A DNA stretch of 64,000 bases from Pseudobacter ginsenosidimutans (GCF_007970185.1 NZ_CP042431.1:310001-374000); one strand, 5' to 3'; shown: positions 27,966-37,849, counted from the first letter of the stretch. Program-made: numbers and translations. The notes: generated from the sequence alone by a model not told the origin.

Positions 27966-28817
27966 TCAGATCTCTTTTTCTTTGAGCCTGTGAAAAGATG
28001 CCAGCCATAACAATGGCGGAAACCCATATTGCAGCAGGTATTTGCCGGTGTAGATCAGCCAGGCAGGCAAAGTGATCAATGCTTCACCGGAAGCATCAAC
28101 AACTTTGTAAGCCAACAGTCCCTCATCTGCAAAATCACCTTTCGGTACCAGGTTGGTGGCTGTAAGGAAAATGCTGAGCCAATAAAGCAACCCAACTACC
28201 AGCAAAAGGATGAAAGTTTTGATGAAACTGAATTTGCTGAAGAAGATGGAACCCGCCATGAAAACGGATTGTACAGCAAAGTAAGCCAGGAGAACATAAT
28301 AAAGGAAAGTGATCGGCACAGGCTCTCCCATGAACTCCTCCGAGCTGAATACATTGGCCAGCTTCACCCAATTGTACTCTCTGCCTCCTGAGGCAGCAAC
28401 GAAATTACTTTTGGCAATGGGGTTGAAGATCTGCAAAGTGATGATGTCTACCACATAAAACACCAGGGTGTAACTGATGAAGAACAATACCACCGAATAA
28501 AGAATGGCCACCAGCAGCTTTTCCAGGTGCGATGCCGGCACACTCAGATAATTAATACCCCTGCCCTTGGAACCCAGTGAGCTGAAAATGGTACTGGCAT
28601 ATAAACAGCCGCTGGCAAACAATACAAAGTAATAAGTGCCGGTCTGAATCTGAGTGGGAACAGCGGATTCTCTTCTTTCCATCAGGAATAAAAAGATAAA
28701 CCATAAAAGCACCAGGCCGCCAATAGCACTCAGGCTTAGAATATACCGTTGCCGGTTCTCCACCCAGTGCCTGCCCACCAGCAACCTGAATCTTGAAAAA
28801 TCGAATACCTGATTCAT
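27966..28817 (-). CDS. Multi-spanning membrane protein, likely ABC permease partner
   Basis: About 283 residues with roughly six hydrophobic segments (LSLSAIGGLVLLWFIFLFLM, LEKLLVAILYSVVLFFISYTLVFYV). The start at MNQVFDFSRF was preferred; the longer frame has a basic, family-atypical extension. It lies 31 bases after an ABC ATPase and 18 bases before GntR, so it should be the membrane partner of that ATPase. No strong family motif is seen beyond topology. Confidence 0.78.
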   Translation of the reverse strand: MNQVFDFSRFRLLVGRHWVENRQRYILSLSAIGGLVLLWFIFLFLMERRESAVPTQIQTGTYYFVLFASGCLYASTIFSSLGSKGRGINYLSVPASHLEKLLVAILYSVVLFFISYTLVFYVVDIITLQIFNPIAKSNFVAASGGREYNWVKLANVFSSEEFMGEPVPITFLYYVLLAYFAVQSVFMAGSIFFSKFSFIKTFILLLVVGLLYWLSIFLTATNLVPKGDFADEGLLAYKVVDASGEALITLPAWLIYTGKYLLQYGFPPLLWLASFHRLKEKEI

Positions 28818-28848
28818 GAATAATTTTTTCTTGGTTGAACAATGTTGA

Positions 28849-29682
28849 TCAGGCGGCGAATGCCTGCTGTACCTGCTCACGGTTAAGGATAATCGCTTTA
28901 TACAATAATTCCAGATCCAGCCTGCTCTCTTCTTCCCCGTCATTTTTCAGGATCACGGAATGCCCGCGCAAAGCGGATTCAGCATAGATAGCGCGTTTCA
29001 CTTCTTCAGGATCGAAGCTCACGGAGAACTGGAGCTTACGGCTGATGTCCTCAATGGTCTGATCAAACAGGATACGGCCTTCGTCGATGATGGTGATGCG
29101 GTCTATCAGGCTTTCCAGGTCTTTCACCTGGTGTGTGCTGATCACCATGCATTTGTTCTCATCCAGCGCGCCGGCCATCACTCTGCGGAACTGGCTCTTG
29201 CTCATGATGTCCAAACCATTGGTGGGTTCGTCCATCAACAGAACAGAGGCATTGGAAGCAAGACCGAAACTGATCAGCACTTTCTTCTTCTGTCCATAAC
29301 TCATATTGTGCAGGCTGCTGTCTGTTGGTATTTCGAACTCCTGCACATATTTATTGAACTGCTCCACACTGAAGCGGGGATAAAATGGAGCATGGTATTT
29401 CAATAAATGCTTCAGCGGAACATCACTGAGATAGAATTCTTCGGGAACCATGAATACTTCCTGTAAGAACGCCGGGATCCTTTTGCCGGGATCGAAACCA
29501 AGTACATCTATCGAGCCCTGGTCAGGAAATAGTAACCCTGCAATATTGCGAAGCAAAGTGCTTTTGCCTGTTCCGTTCTTACCCAGCAATCCGTAAATAT
29601 GGCCGGACTGCAATTGAAGGTCGAGTCCGGAAAACACTTTCCGTTTCCGGTAGGAGAAATGCAGATTTTGGACCTTGATCAT
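28849..29682 (-). CDS. ABC transporter ATPase, first gene of the YtrA-type operon
   Basis: A 277-residue ATPase with Walker A GKNGTGKSTLL, a diverged signature MSYGQKKKVLIS, Walker B VLLMDEPTNGLDI, and switch His in ISTHQVKD, matching YtrB-like subunits. It is the promoter-proximal gene: a clear promoter and palindromic operator lie just before its ATG (29682). Its partner is the membrane protein downstream. Confidence 0.9.
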   Translation of the reverse strand: MIKVQNLHFSYRKRKVFSGLDLQLQSGHIYGLLGKNGTGKSTLLRNIAGLLFPDQGSIDVLGFDPGKRIPAFLQEVFMVPEEFYLSDVPLKHLLKYHAPFYPRFSVEQFNKYVQEFEIPTDSSLHNMSYGQKKKVLISFGLASNASVLLMDEPTNGLDIMSKSQFRRVMAGALDENKCMVISTHQVKDLESLIDRITIIDEGRILFDQTIEDISRKLQFSVSFDPEEVKRAIYAESALRGHSVILKNDGEEESRLDLELLYKAIILNREQVQQAFAA

Positions 29683-29695
29683 TGCTTGTGTTTTA

Positions 29696-29717
29696 GTGTA
29701 CTACTTCAATAGTACAC
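29696..29717 (-). promoter_or_regulatory. YtrA-type operator
   Basis: Perfect inverted repeat GTGTACTA-N6-TAGTACAC, beginning 14 bases upstream of the first operon ATG and abutting the -7 box, so a bound repressor would cover the transcription start. Known YtrA sites are GTGTA/TACAC palindromes, and the GntR protein of this operon is the expected ligand. Confidence 0.75.
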
Positions 29718-29718
29718 C

Positions 29719-29749
29719 CAAACATAAAATAGTTTTTTGGTTCCTGCAA
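29719..29749 (-). promoter_or_regulatory. Bacteroidota-type promoter of the YtrA operon
   Basis: On the minus strand: -33 element TTG (29749-29747), a 20-base spacer, and -7 element TATGTTTG (29726-29719), an exact match to TAnnTTTG. The operator follows directly. Confidence 0.75.
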
Positions 29750-29944
29750 TTTTTTTTTCGAAGATTTTATTGGCGGTTCAACACGGGTTTATTTTTTACG
29801 CAGAAAAAGCGGGATGAACGGAATGACGTACATTGCAAACCTGTTTTTGGCAGGGTGCACTGGTTGAGGAAATCTCTTATTAAACCGCATTGTCATGTAC
29901 TAAACTCGCCAGCGTTCCGTTAACTGCCTGATTAAAAGAACTTT

Positions 29945-32275
29945 ATGAAAAAAGAACTCATCAGGGAGCAAGCCCTGGAATACCATTCCAAAGGAAGACC
30001 GGGCAAAATAGAAGTTGTACCAACCAAAGAAGCAAAAACCCAGCGCGACCTTTCGCTGGCATATTCACCAGGCGTAGCAGAGCCCTGCAAAGAGATCGCC
30101 GCCAATCCCGAAAAAGTTTATCAGTATACCGCCAAAGGCAATCTCGTTGCTGTGATCAGCAATGGAACAGCCGTTCTTGGTTTGGGCGATATCGGTCCCG
30201 AAGCCGGCAAGCCCGTGATGGAAGGAAAGGGTGTACTCTTCAAAATATTTGCAGACATCGATGTATTCGATATCGAGATCAATGAGAAAGACCCCGAGAA
30301 GTTTGTACAGATCGTAAAAGCACTGGAACCTACTTTCGGAGGCATCAACCTGGAAGACATCAAAGCGCCCGAGTGCTTTTACATAGAGCAGAAACTGCGC
30401 GAAGAGATGAAGATCCCCGTGATGCACGATGATCAGCATGGCACAGCCATCATCTCCGCTGCTGCACTGCTGAATGCGCTTGAAATACAGAAAAAGAAAA
30501 TAGAAAAAGCTTCTTTCGTGGTGAATGGCGCCGGAGCCGCAGCCATGGCCTGCGCCAAACTCTACGTGAGCCTGGGCGCACGTCCTGAGAACTTCCTCAT
30601 GTTCGACCGTAAAGGCGTGCTGCATAAAGACCGTGCTGATCTGGATGGCGACAAGAAACAATTTGCCACTACTGATAAGGCAGGGATCACACTTACAGAT
30701 GCAATGAAAGATGCCGATGTGTTCATCGGCCTGAGCGTAGGTAATGTGGTAAATGAAGAGATGGTGAAGAGCATGGCGAAGAACCCTATCGTATTTGCGA
30801 TGGCCAACCCTGATCCGGAGATCGCTTATGATGTGGCTACTGCTGCGCGCAAAGACATCATCATGGCCACCGGCCGCAGTGATTTTCCCAACCAGGTGAA
30901 CAATGTACTCGGCTTCCCCTTCATCTTCCGCGGAGCGCTGGACGTACGCGCCACGCAGATCAACGAAGCCATGAAACTGGCCGCAGTACGCGCTTTGGCA
31001 GAACTGGCAAGAACGCCGGTTCCTGATATCGTGAACACCGCCTACAACGAAAAGAACATCGTTTTCGGTCCTGAATACATCATTCCAAAACCTCTTGATC
31101 CCCGGCTCCTGGCCACCGTATCTCCGGCAGTAGCGAAAGCCGCCATCGAGAGCGGGGTGGCGCAGATCACCATTCCTAACTGGGATGATTATGCGATTGA
31201 ACTCAACAAACGCCTCGGGCTAGACAACCAGGTGATGCGCGTACTCGGCAGCAAGGCCCGCAAGGACCCAAGACGTATCGTATTTGCTGAAGCTGACAAT
31301 CTTAAGATCCTCAAGGCGGCTCAGATCGCCTATGATGAAGGTATCGCCTTCCCTATCCTGCTGGGTGATGAGAAAAAGATCAAGAGCATTGCGCTGAGCA
31401 ACAAGATCGATATCGACGAACTACCGATCATAGATCCACGCAGTGATGACCAGGAAGAAAAAAGAAAAGAATACGGCGAGCTCTTCTTCAAAAAGCGCCA
31501 GCGCCGTGGTATCAATAAATATGAGTCTGCCAAAATGATGAAAGACCGTAACTATTACGGTTGCATGATGGTGGAAACCGGCGAAGCCGACGGTATGATC
31601 TCGGGACTTACCCGTAATTATCCTGATACCATTCGTCCTGCCCTGCAGGTGATCGGCACCGAAGAGAATGTAAAGAAGATCGCAGGCATGTACCTGCTGC
31701 TCACCAAGAAGGGACCATTGTTCATGGCGGACACCACCGTGAACTTCAATCCCACTGCAGAAGAGCTGGCAGAGATCACGCTGATGGCGGCCAAGGAAGT
31801 GCGCAACTTCAACCTCACTCCGCGCATCGCATTGCTCAGCTATTCCAACTTCGGCAGCAGCGACAGCCCTGAAGCCAGACTGATGAGCAAGGCCCGCGAG
31901 ATCATCAAACAAAAAGATCCCACCCTGATGGTGGATGGTGAAATGCAAGCCAGTGTGGCATTCAACCAGGACATCCTTCGCGAGAACTATCCGTTCAGCG
32001 AGCTGATCGGACAGGAAGTGAATACCCTCATCTTCCCCAACCTGGCTGCCGGAAACGTGGCATATAATTTACTGAAGGAAGTAGGTGGCGCCGATGCTAT
32101 CGGGCCAATCCTGCTTGGACTGAAGAAACCAGTGCATGTTCTGCAACTGGGCAGCAGCGTGAGAAGTATTTATAATATGGCGTTGGTGACAGTGATAGAT
32201 GCACAGCTGAAATGCGGCAAGAACCCGGAAGACGCAGTGAGGAAATCTCCCTGGTGGAAGCGGAACAAAAAGTAA
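29945..32275 (+). CDS. maeB: NADP-dependent malic enzyme fused to phosphotransacetylase-like domain
   Basis: A 776-residue cytoplasmic enzyme that decarboxylates malate to pyruvate, giving NADPH. The malic domain (1 to about 430) has the N-terminal [12 protein letters not shown], the metal site [11 protein letters not shown], the NADP fold [16 protein letters not shown], and ANPDPEI. The second half (about 430-776) is a phosphotransacetylase domain ([16 protein letters not shown] to [18 protein letters not shown]), which in MaeB acts as an allosteric, acetyl-CoA-sensing part rather than an enzyme. It stands alone behind a 262-base divergent region. Confidence 0.95.
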   Translation: MKKELIREQALEYHSKGRPGKIEVVPTKEAKTQRDLSLAYSPGVAEPCKEIAANPEKVYQYTAKGNLVAVISNGTAVLGLGDIGPEAGKPVMEGKGVLFKIFADIDVFDIEINEKDPEKFVQIVKALEPTFGGINLEDIKAPECFYIEQKLREEMKIPVMHDDQHGTAIISAAALLNALEIQKKKIEKASFVVNGAGAAAMACAKLYVSLGARPENFLMFDRKGVLHKDRADLDGDKKQFATTDKAGITLTDAMKDADVFIGLSVGNVVNEEMVKSMAKNPIVFAMANPDPEIAYDVATAARKDIIMATGRSDFPNQVNNVLGFPFIFRGALDVRATQINEAMKLAAVRALAELARTPVPDIVNTAYNEKNIVFGPEYIIPKPLDPRLLATVSPAVAKAAIESGVAQITIPNWDDYAIELNKRLGLDNQVMRVLGSKARKDPRRIVFAEADNLKILKAAQIAYDEGIAFPILLGDEKKIKSIALSNKIDIDELPIIDPRSDDQEEKRKEYGELFFKKRQRRGINKYESAKMMKDRNYYGCMMVETGEADGMISGLTRNYPDTIRPALQVIGTEENVKKIAGMYLLLTKKGPLFMADTTVNFNPTAEELAEITLMAAKEVRNFNLTPRIALLSYSNFGSSDSPEARLMSKAREIIKQKDPTLMVDGEMQASVAFNQDILRENYPFSELIGQEVNTLIFPNLAAGNVAYNLLKEVGGADAIGPILLGLKKPVHVLQLGSSVRSIYNMALVTVIDAQLKCGKNPEDAVRKSPWWKRNKK

Positions 32276-32339
32276 GCTTGGCAATAAATCACTAATTTTA
32301 GCCGGTTATTGCTGTTGACACCTGTATAGAATTGTAGCT

Positions 32340-33080
32340 ATGACGTTATTTACAGAATTTGGCCGTTACCTGCTGATGATCAAAGGCATGTTTTCCAAAC
32401 CGGAAAATGGCAAGATGTATTGGAAAGAGCTCATGCACCAATGCGTTGAAATTGGCATTGGTTCATTGGGCATCGTGGTGATCATCTCTTTCTTCATGGG
32501 TGCGGTATCCGCACTCCAGACCGCTTACCAGCTGGTAAGCCCGGTGATTCCCAAGAGCACCATTGCACAGATCGTACGCGATACCGTGATCCTGGAATTC
32601 TCCCCCACCCTGGTTTGTATCGTACTGGCCGGTGTGGTGGGCAGTAAGATTGCCAGTGAACTAGGGAATATGCGTGTGAGCGAGCAGATAGATGCGCTGG
32701 AGATCATGGGCATCAATACCAAATCATACCTGGTAATGCCGAAGATCCTGGGAGCCCTGATCATGATCCCTTTGCTGGTAGTGATCTCCATGGCCCTCGG
32801 TATTTATGGCGGCCGTATTGCCGGTGTTGCATCCGGGGTACTTTCTGCCGCCCAGTACGATAAAGGTCTGCTTGGCAGTTACCAGCCTTACAATGTATTC
32901 TTCGCGCTGATCAAAGCCTATACATTCGCTTTCATCATTTCCAGTATTCCTGCTTACTACGGATACTACGTGGAAGGCGGGGCCCTGGAGATCGGGCGCT
33001 CCAGCACCAAGGCTGTGGTAGTGAGTTGTGTGGCCATCCTGTTTGCTGATTATGTACTGGCAGCACTGCTGTTACAATAA
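32340..33080 (+). CDS. mlaE: MlaE-type ABC permease (phospholipid transport)
   Basis: A 246-residue inner-membrane permease of the MlaE/YrbE family with about five helices. Family motifs visible: FFMGAVSALQTAYQL, AGVVGSKIASELGNMRVSEQIDALEIMGINTKSYLVMPK, and PAYYGYYVEGGALEIGRSSTKAVV. With MlaF it forms the membrane engine for lipid movement between inner and outer membranes. The MlaD substrate-binding subunit that usually adjoins is not in this cluster. It is followed by mlaF after 11 bases. Confidence 0.92.
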   Translation: MTLFTEFGRYLLMIKGMFSKPENGKMYWKELMHQCVEIGIGSLGIVVIISFFMGAVSALQTAYQLVSPVIPKSTIAQIVRDTVILEFSPTLVCIVLAGVVGSKIASELGNMRVSEQIDALEIMGINTKSYLVMPKILGALIMIPLLVVISMALGIYGGRIAGVASGVLSAAQYDKGLLGSYQPYNVFFALIKAYTFAFIISSIPAYYGYYVEGGALEIGRSSTKAVVVSCVAILFADYVLAALLLQ

Positions 33081-33091
33081 ATTTCCCCGGC

Positions 33092-33901
33092 ATGATCGAA
33101 GTAAAAAATCTAAAGAAAGGATTCGGTGATAAAACGGTCATCAATGATGTGAGCGTGGTGATGCAGGCAGGCAAATGTAACCTCATCATCGGCGCCAGCG
33201 GCAGCGGTAAGACGGTTTTCATGAAATGCCTGGTAGGATTGTTTTCGCCAGACAGTGGCGAGATCCTTTATGACGGACAGAATTTCACAGACATGGACGA
33301 TGAGGCGCGCAAGGAAGTGCGTAAACAGATCGGCATGCTCTTCCAGGGTTCTGCACTGTTCGACAGCCAGACGGTAGAACAAAATATCATGTTCCCTCTC
33401 AATATGTTCACCAAAGACAGTTACCAGCAGAAACTGAAACGGGTGAACGAAGTTCTCGACAGGGTGAACCTGAAAGACGTCAATAAGAAATTCCCCGCCG
33501 AACTCTCAGGCGGTATGAAAAAAAGGGTGGGCATTGCCCGGGCCATTGTGCTCAACCCGAAATACCTTTTCTGCGATGAGCCCAACTCCGGCCTCGATCC
33601 GCAGACATCACTGGTGATCGACAAACTCATCAATGAGATCACCAAGGAATACAATATCACCACCATCATCAACACCCATGATATGAACTCCGTGATGGAG
33701 ATCGGGGACCATATCATCTACATGCACAAAGGCGTGAAGGAATGGGAAGGAAGTAACAAAGAGATCATATTCAGCAAAAATGAATTGCTGAACGAGTTCA
33801 TTTTCGCTTCCGAGTTCCTGAAAGATGCCAAGGACATGCGGATGCTGGAACAGACCGGCAAGATCGATAACAACAGGAATATGGACGACCTGATCAAATA
33901 A
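33092..33901 (+). CDS. mlaF: MlaF-type ABC ATPase (phospholipid transport)
   Basis: A 269-residue ATPase that powers MlaE. Walker A GASGSGKTVFMK, Q-loop GMLFQGSALFDSQTVEQN (GSALFDS is characteristic of MlaF), signature LSGGMKKRVGIARA, Walker B YLFCDEPNSGLDP, and switch His in NTHDMNS. It follows mlaE closely and ends 64 bases before sucD, which has its own -7 box. Confidence 0.93.
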   Translation: MIEVKNLKKGFGDKTVINDVSVVMQAGKCNLIIGASGSGKTVFMKCLVGLFSPDSGEILYDGQNFTDMDDEARKEVRKQIGMLFQGSALFDSQTVEQNIMFPLNMFTKDSYQQKLKRVNEVLDRVNLKDVNKKFPAELSGGMKKRVGIARAIVLNPKYLFCDEPNSGLDPQTSLVIDKLINEITKEYNITTIINTHDMNSVMEIGDHIIYMHKGVKEWEGSNKEIIFSKNELLNEFIFASEFLKDAKDMRMLEQTGKIDNNRNMDDLIK

Positions 33902-33936
33902 CCCGTCCCTTCCTTTCCATCTTGACCCATTTCCCT

Positions 33937-33944
33937 TACTTTTG
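33937..33944 (+). promoter_or_regulatory. -7 promoter box before sucD
   Basis: TACTTTTG, an exact TAnnTTTG match 22 bases before the sucD ATG. The nearest upstream TTG leaves only 12 bases of spacer, so the -33 element is poor. Confidence 0.45.
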
Positions 33945-33965
33945 CCCAACTTTTAAATACCCGCT

Positions 33966-34841
33966 ATGAGCATTTTAGTGAATAAACAATCCAAAATACT
34001 GGTGCAGGGCTTTACCGGTACGGAAGGAACTTTCCACGCTGTGCAGATGATCGAATACGGAACCAATGTTGTGGGCGGTGTTACCCCCAATAAAGGTGGT
34101 ACAACCCATCTCGACAGGCCTGTGTTCAACACCGTAGCTGATGCCGTAAAAGAAACTGGCGCCAATGTTTCTATTATTTTCGTTCCGCCTGCATTTGCAG
34201 CAGATGCTATCATGGAAGCAGCAGAAGCAGGTATCGGCCTCGTGATCTGTATCACGGAAGGCATTCCTGTTCAGGACATGGTGAAAGCCAAACTGTACCT
34301 GCAGGGAACCAAAACAAGACTGATCGGTCCCAACTGTCCTGGTGTGATCACAGCGGGCGAATGCAAAGTAGGTATCATGCCTGGCTTCGTATTCAAAACC
34401 GGTAAGATCGGTATCGTATCCAAATCAGGAACTCTCACATATGAAGCTGCAGACCAGGTGGCGAAAGCCGGACTGGGTGTATCAACTGCAGTAGGTATCG
34501 GTGGAGACCCCATCATCGGGACCACTACCAAAGAAGCGCTCGAACTGTTCATGAACGATCCCGAAACTGAGGCCGTTGTGATGATCGGTGAGATCGGTGG
34601 CGGCATGGAAGCTGAAGCAGCACGCTGGTACAAAGAGCAGCCCAACAAAAAACCTGTGGTAGGTTTCATTGCTGGTCAAACCGCTCCTCCCGGACGCAGA
34701 ATGGGCCACGCAGGCGCCATCATTGGCGGTGCAGAAGATACTGCTGAAGCCAAGATGACCATTCTTGCAGAATGCGGCATCAATGTAGTGAAAAGCCCCG
34801 CCGACATCGGCGCTACCATTGCAAAAGTGATCAAGAAGTAA
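33966..34841 (+). CDS. sucD: Succinate-CoA ligase, alpha subunit
   Basis: A 291-residue TCA-cycle subunit that takes part in substrate-level phosphorylation with succinyl-CoA. Motifs: N-terminal [16 protein letters not shown] for CoA binding, [20 protein letters not shown], and the phospho-histidine His248 in [10 protein letters not shown]. The beta subunit (sucC) is not adjacent, which is usual in Bacteroidota. A strong terminator follows 22 bases on. Confidence 0.96.
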   Translation: MSILVNKQSKILVQGFTGTEGTFHAVQMIEYGTNVVGGVTPNKGGTTHLDRPVFNTVADAVKETGANVSIIFVPPAFAADAIMEAAEAGIGLVICITEGIPVQDMVKAKLYLQGTKTRLIGPNCPGVITAGECKVGIMPGFVFKTGKIGIVSKSGTLTYEAADQVAKAGLGVSTAVGIGGDPIIGTTTKEALELFMNDPETEAVVMIGEIGGGMEAEAARWYKEQPNKKPVVGFIAGQTAPPGRRMGHAGAIIGGAEDTAEAKMTILAECGINVVKSPADIGATIAKVIKK

Positions 34842-34863
34842 GCGAAAGCTGAACCCGATATTG

Positions 34864-34896
34864 AAAAAAGGATGAACGCACTGTTCATCCTTTTTT
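34864..34896 (+). terminator. Terminator of sucD
   Basis: A-run, then stem GGATGAAC (34870-34877), loop GCACT, GTTCATCC (34883-34890), then six T. The base composition is that of a classical Rho-independent terminator. Confidence 0.88.
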
Positions 34897-35098
34897 CATG
34901 TACATATATCACGCCGGGCCGCTCATATACAGCCGTTGTTGAAAAATCTTCGTACATTCGGTTACTCCCGGCGCAGATTCCGCGCCAAGCTCCACTGTAG
35001 AATATCTCCATTTACTATCATTCCTTCTGCTGATCACACATTCGCAGATGTACACTTCGTGTCCGGATTTTCATTGCTTATCACTAATAACCTGATAT

Positions 35099-36301
35099 AT
35101 GAAAAATCGCTACACACCACTGTTTCTCTCCCTCTTCCTGGGAGCCAGTATCACTTTACATGCGCAATGCCCGCGACTGGCGGGAATTATGGTAGATGCC
35201 TGCGCCACCGGTAATACTGAAAGTCGTAATGAATTTATTTTCTGCGTGAATGGAAATACAAATTTGAATGTGGATGATCTCCGTTTTACCTTTCCAACCG
35301 GAGCTGCTATTGGCGCAGGAACAACAGACTTTGCTCCCAATACAGGCCTTGCCCCCATCGGCACCTGCCTGACTGTGCTGGATGATGGTGATGTGATCCC
35401 TGCCAATGCTCCTTTCATCATCTTCATGTCGAGCAATGTGGCGGTGGCTTACGACTTCAGTTCCTGGTGCACGGAATTTGGCCAGGTTTATCTATTGTAC
35501 AAAACCAATCCGGCTCCGGTCCCTCCCGCTTTTCTGAATGAGACCAGTGTAGTGGGTGGTGAGCAACGCAGCGTAACATTCAATGTAAACGGCTCACCTG
35601 CCTGCGGCGCTACGTATACTTACGATGTTCCTGTGGGAACGGGCGTTTCAGTGGATGGCAATTTCTTTCGCTTCCCCGAGCCCACTGCAGGCGTGAGCCT
35701 GAGCCCTGGCTTTGTCAACAACGGATGCGCCTCTCCTCCCTTTGAGCTGCTGCCGGTTACCCTCGAAGGCTTTACCGCCAGTTACCGGAACAATAATGTG
35801 CAGCTCTCCTGGTCAACCGCCACGGAACTCAATGTCAGCCATTTTGAAATACTTAGAAGTTCCGATGGCATTCACTACGCCACTATCGGCACTGTTGCCG
35901 CCGCAGGCAATACATCTTCGATTACACGGTACAGTTATAACGATAATAATCCGTCTCCCAGCAGGAATTATTACCGCTTGAAGATCGTTGACCTGGATGG
36001 CAGTGCTGAATTCTCGAAGATCATTAGTATCCGCGCCAATGCCAGCGGCATTACCCTGAACAGTCTCTATCCCAACCCGGCCAATGAAGAGCTGGTGATC
36101 GAATGGAATGGGATCAGCAATCTGAAAACACAGGTATCGGTACGAAACCTTCAGGGACAGTTGCTCCAAACCCAAACAGTAACAACCCTTGCAGGCTTCA
36201 ACCAATTGAAACTAAACACCAGTAAGCTGCCTGCAGGACAATATTTCCTCACACTTGATTTCGGCACAGATAATATGGTGCAATCATTCCTGAAACGATG
36301 A
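35099..36301 (+). CDS. Secreted protein with T9SS type A sorting domain (paralogue 1)
   Basis: A 400-residue exported protein: signal peptide (LFLSLFLGASITLHAQ), an N-terminal domain with conserved Cys pairs resembling a lamin-tail type fold (CPRLAGIMVDACATGNTESRNEF), a central fibronectin-like stretch (EGFTASYRNNNVQLSWSTATELNVSHFEI), and the C-terminal T9SS signal (LYPNPANEELVIEW to AGQYFLTLDFGTD). It should cross the outer membrane through the type IX system and be anchored or released. No enzymatic motif is seen. It is the first of two tandem copies. Confidence 0.88.
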   Translation: MKNRYTPLFLSLFLGASITLHAQCPRLAGIMVDACATGNTESRNEFIFCVNGNTNLNVDDLRFTFPTGAAIGAGTTDFAPNTGLAPIGTCLTVLDDGDVIPANAPFIIFMSSNVAVAYDFSSWCTEFGQVYLLYKTNPAPVPPAFLNETSVVGGEQRSVTFNVNGSPACGATYTYDVPVGTGVSVDGNFFRFPEPTAGVSLSPGFVNNGCASPPFELLPVTLEGFTASYRNNNVQLSWSTATELNVSHFEILRSSDGIHYATIGTVAAAGNTSSITRYSYNDNNPSPSRNYYRLKIVDLDGSAEFSKIISIRANASGITLNSLYPNPANEELVIEWNGISNLKTQVSVRNLQGQLLQTQTVTTLAGFNQLKLNTSKLPAGQYFLTLDFGTDNMVQSFLKR

Positions 36302-36340
36302 GGAACAGCAAAGTTGGACTGAACATAAATAAATTGAGAA

Positions 36341-36376
36341 GCCCCACGCATACTTTACGCTGGGGCATTCTCTTTT
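36341..36376 (+). terminator. Probable terminator after T9SS paralogue 1
   Basis: Inverted repeat GCCCCA-C-GC (36341-36349) and GCTGGGGC (36359-36366) with one bulge, followed by a T-rich stretch, 40 bases after the stop. Confidence 0.6.
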
Positions 36377-36394
36377 CCGCCCCACAGAGTGCCC

Positions 36395-36543
36395 TGTCGG
36401 AGCGGGGGTAAGGCAGAGCGGTCTTGAAAATAAAAGCGATAAAGCCTGGCTCTCCAATACAGCCCAATCCTCACCACAACCTCCAGCCTTCATTCTCCCG
36501 CGCCGGTTTATTTTCTCAACCGCAAAGCCTTACCCCTCCGACA
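36395..36543. repeat. Long imperfect inverted repeat between the tandem paralogues
   Basis: Arms TGTCGGAGCGGGGGTAAGGC (36395-36414) and GCCTTACCCCTCCGACA (36527-36543) are complementary apart from a three-base slip and enclose 112 bases without a convincing gene. This is the shape of a small non-autonomous element or a long hairpin; no target-site duplication is evident. It takes up most of the 321-base gap between the two genes. Confidence 0.45.
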
Positions 36544-36622
36544 AATTCCCCCTCCGGCAAAGGAAAAATCGTAAATTACAGTTACCCCCTCCTCCCTGGT
36601 CCCGCAACTAAATTTATTGTGT

Positions 36623-37819
36623 ATGAAACATGTCTACCTGCTTCTCTTCATAGCATGTTACGCCCCCCTGATCCTGCCAGCGCAGCAATGCCCGCGCATT
36701 GTAGGCATCATGGCCAACGGATGCGGCACCGGCATCCAGGAAAGCCGTAATGAATTTATCGTTCTGGTGAACGGAAATGTGCCGTTGAACGTGAACGATC
36801 TCAATATCATTCTTCCCGGCAACGGCGCTATCACGCCCAGCAATGATGATGATTTTGCCGCCAATACCGGAGCAGTGCCTACCGGTGGCTGCATCTCAAC
36901 GGTAGATGATGGCGCTATCATTCCGCCCAATACACCTTTTGTGATCTTTATGTCTAACCTGGTGGATGTAGTGTATGATTTTTCGTCACTTTGTGAACAA
37001 TACGGCGCCGTATACCTGCTGTACCGGAACCTTCTCGAACCCCCACTGCCAACTTTTTTGAGCCAAAGCAACGCTGACACCATTAAAACTGTCACACTCG
37101 CGGTAAACGGTGTGGCTGCCTGTTACGCCAATTTCATTTGGAAGCAACAGGTAAAAGGTCAAAGCTCCAACGACGGCGATTTCTACCGGTTCCCGGAACC
37201 AGTAGATGGCAAAAGCGTAAGCAATGGATTTGTGAACAACGGTTGTGCATCCCCGGTACTGTACCAGAACTCGAACCCGCTATCCGGCTTCACAGCCACT
37301 TATGCAGAGCCAAGCGTACAGCTCAACTGGACCACCGCCATGGAGCTGGACGCCGCTTACTTTGAAGTGAACAGGAGCATCGACGGTTACAATTTTGCCA
37401 ACGCAGGTACTGTTCAGGCGCAGGGAGCGGCAGGATCGGTTACCCGGTACAGTTATAATGATCCCGGGCCCGTACTCCGAAGAACTTACTACCGGCTAAG
37501 GGTCATCGACAGACAGGGCAATTCCGTCTACTCCCGGACCATCAGCGTACGCGCGGGGAACAGTGGCATAACACTGAACAACCTGTACCCCAATCCTGTC
37601 AGTGATGTGCTGATCGTTGACTGGACGGGCACCAACAGTGTGAAAACACAGTTGTCTATCCGAAGCCTGGGAGGAAAGATCCTTCAAACCAATACCGTAA
37701 CCACTGTACAAGGCTTCAACCAGTACAGGCTAAACACTGCACAACTCAGTCCCGGCCAGTATTTCCTGAGCCTGGACTATGAGAATGATAACATAGTAGA
37801 GGTTTTCCTGAAGCGATGA
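36623..37819 (+). CDS. Secreted protein with T9SS type A sorting domain (paralogue 2)
   Basis: A 398-residue tandem copy of the preceding protein, with signal peptide (VYLLLFIACYAPLILPAQ). All segments align: CPRIVGIMANGCGTGIQESRNEF, SGFTATYAEPSVQLNWTTAMELDAAYFEV, and the sorting tail NNLYPNPVSDVLIVDW to PGQYFLSLDYENDNIVEVFLKR. The ATG at 36623 was preferred to a TTG two codons earlier. The pair clearly arose by duplication, with substantial divergence since. A 13-bp terminator follows. Confidence 0.88.
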   Translation: MKHVYLLLFIACYAPLILPAQQCPRIVGIMANGCGTGIQESRNEFIVLVNGNVPLNVNDLNIILPGNGAITPSNDDDFAANTGAVPTGGCISTVDDGAIIPPNTPFVIFMSNLVDVVYDFSSLCEQYGAVYLLYRNLLEPPLPTFLSQSNADTIKTVTLAVNGVAACYANFIWKQQVKGQSSNDGDFYRFPEPVDGKSVSNGFVNNGCASPVLYQNSNPLSGFTATYAEPSVQLNWTTAMELDAAYFEVNRSIDGYNFANAGTVQAQGAAGSVTRYSYNDPGPVLRRTYYRLRVIDRQGNSVYSRTISVRAGNSGITLNNLYPNPVSDVLIVDWTGTNSVKTQLSIRSLGGKILQTNTVTTVQGFNQYRLNTAQLSPGQYFLSLDYENDNIVEVFLKR

Positions 37820-37849
37820 TTCGCTGAAGCTTAACCAGTCGGCAAGTCA

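Noticed and set aside
29675-29923. 82-residue plus-strand frame in the malic-enzyme upstream region
   Set aside because: It crosses the YtrA promoter and operator and has an unlikely aromatic/basic composition.
34271-34669. 132-residue antisense frame inside sucD
   Set aside because: Ser/Pro-rich shadow of sucD, no motif.
36424-36750. 108-residue frame spanning the inverted-repeat element
   Set aside because: Pro/His-rich, overlaps the start of the second T9SS paralogue, and has no signal or family match.
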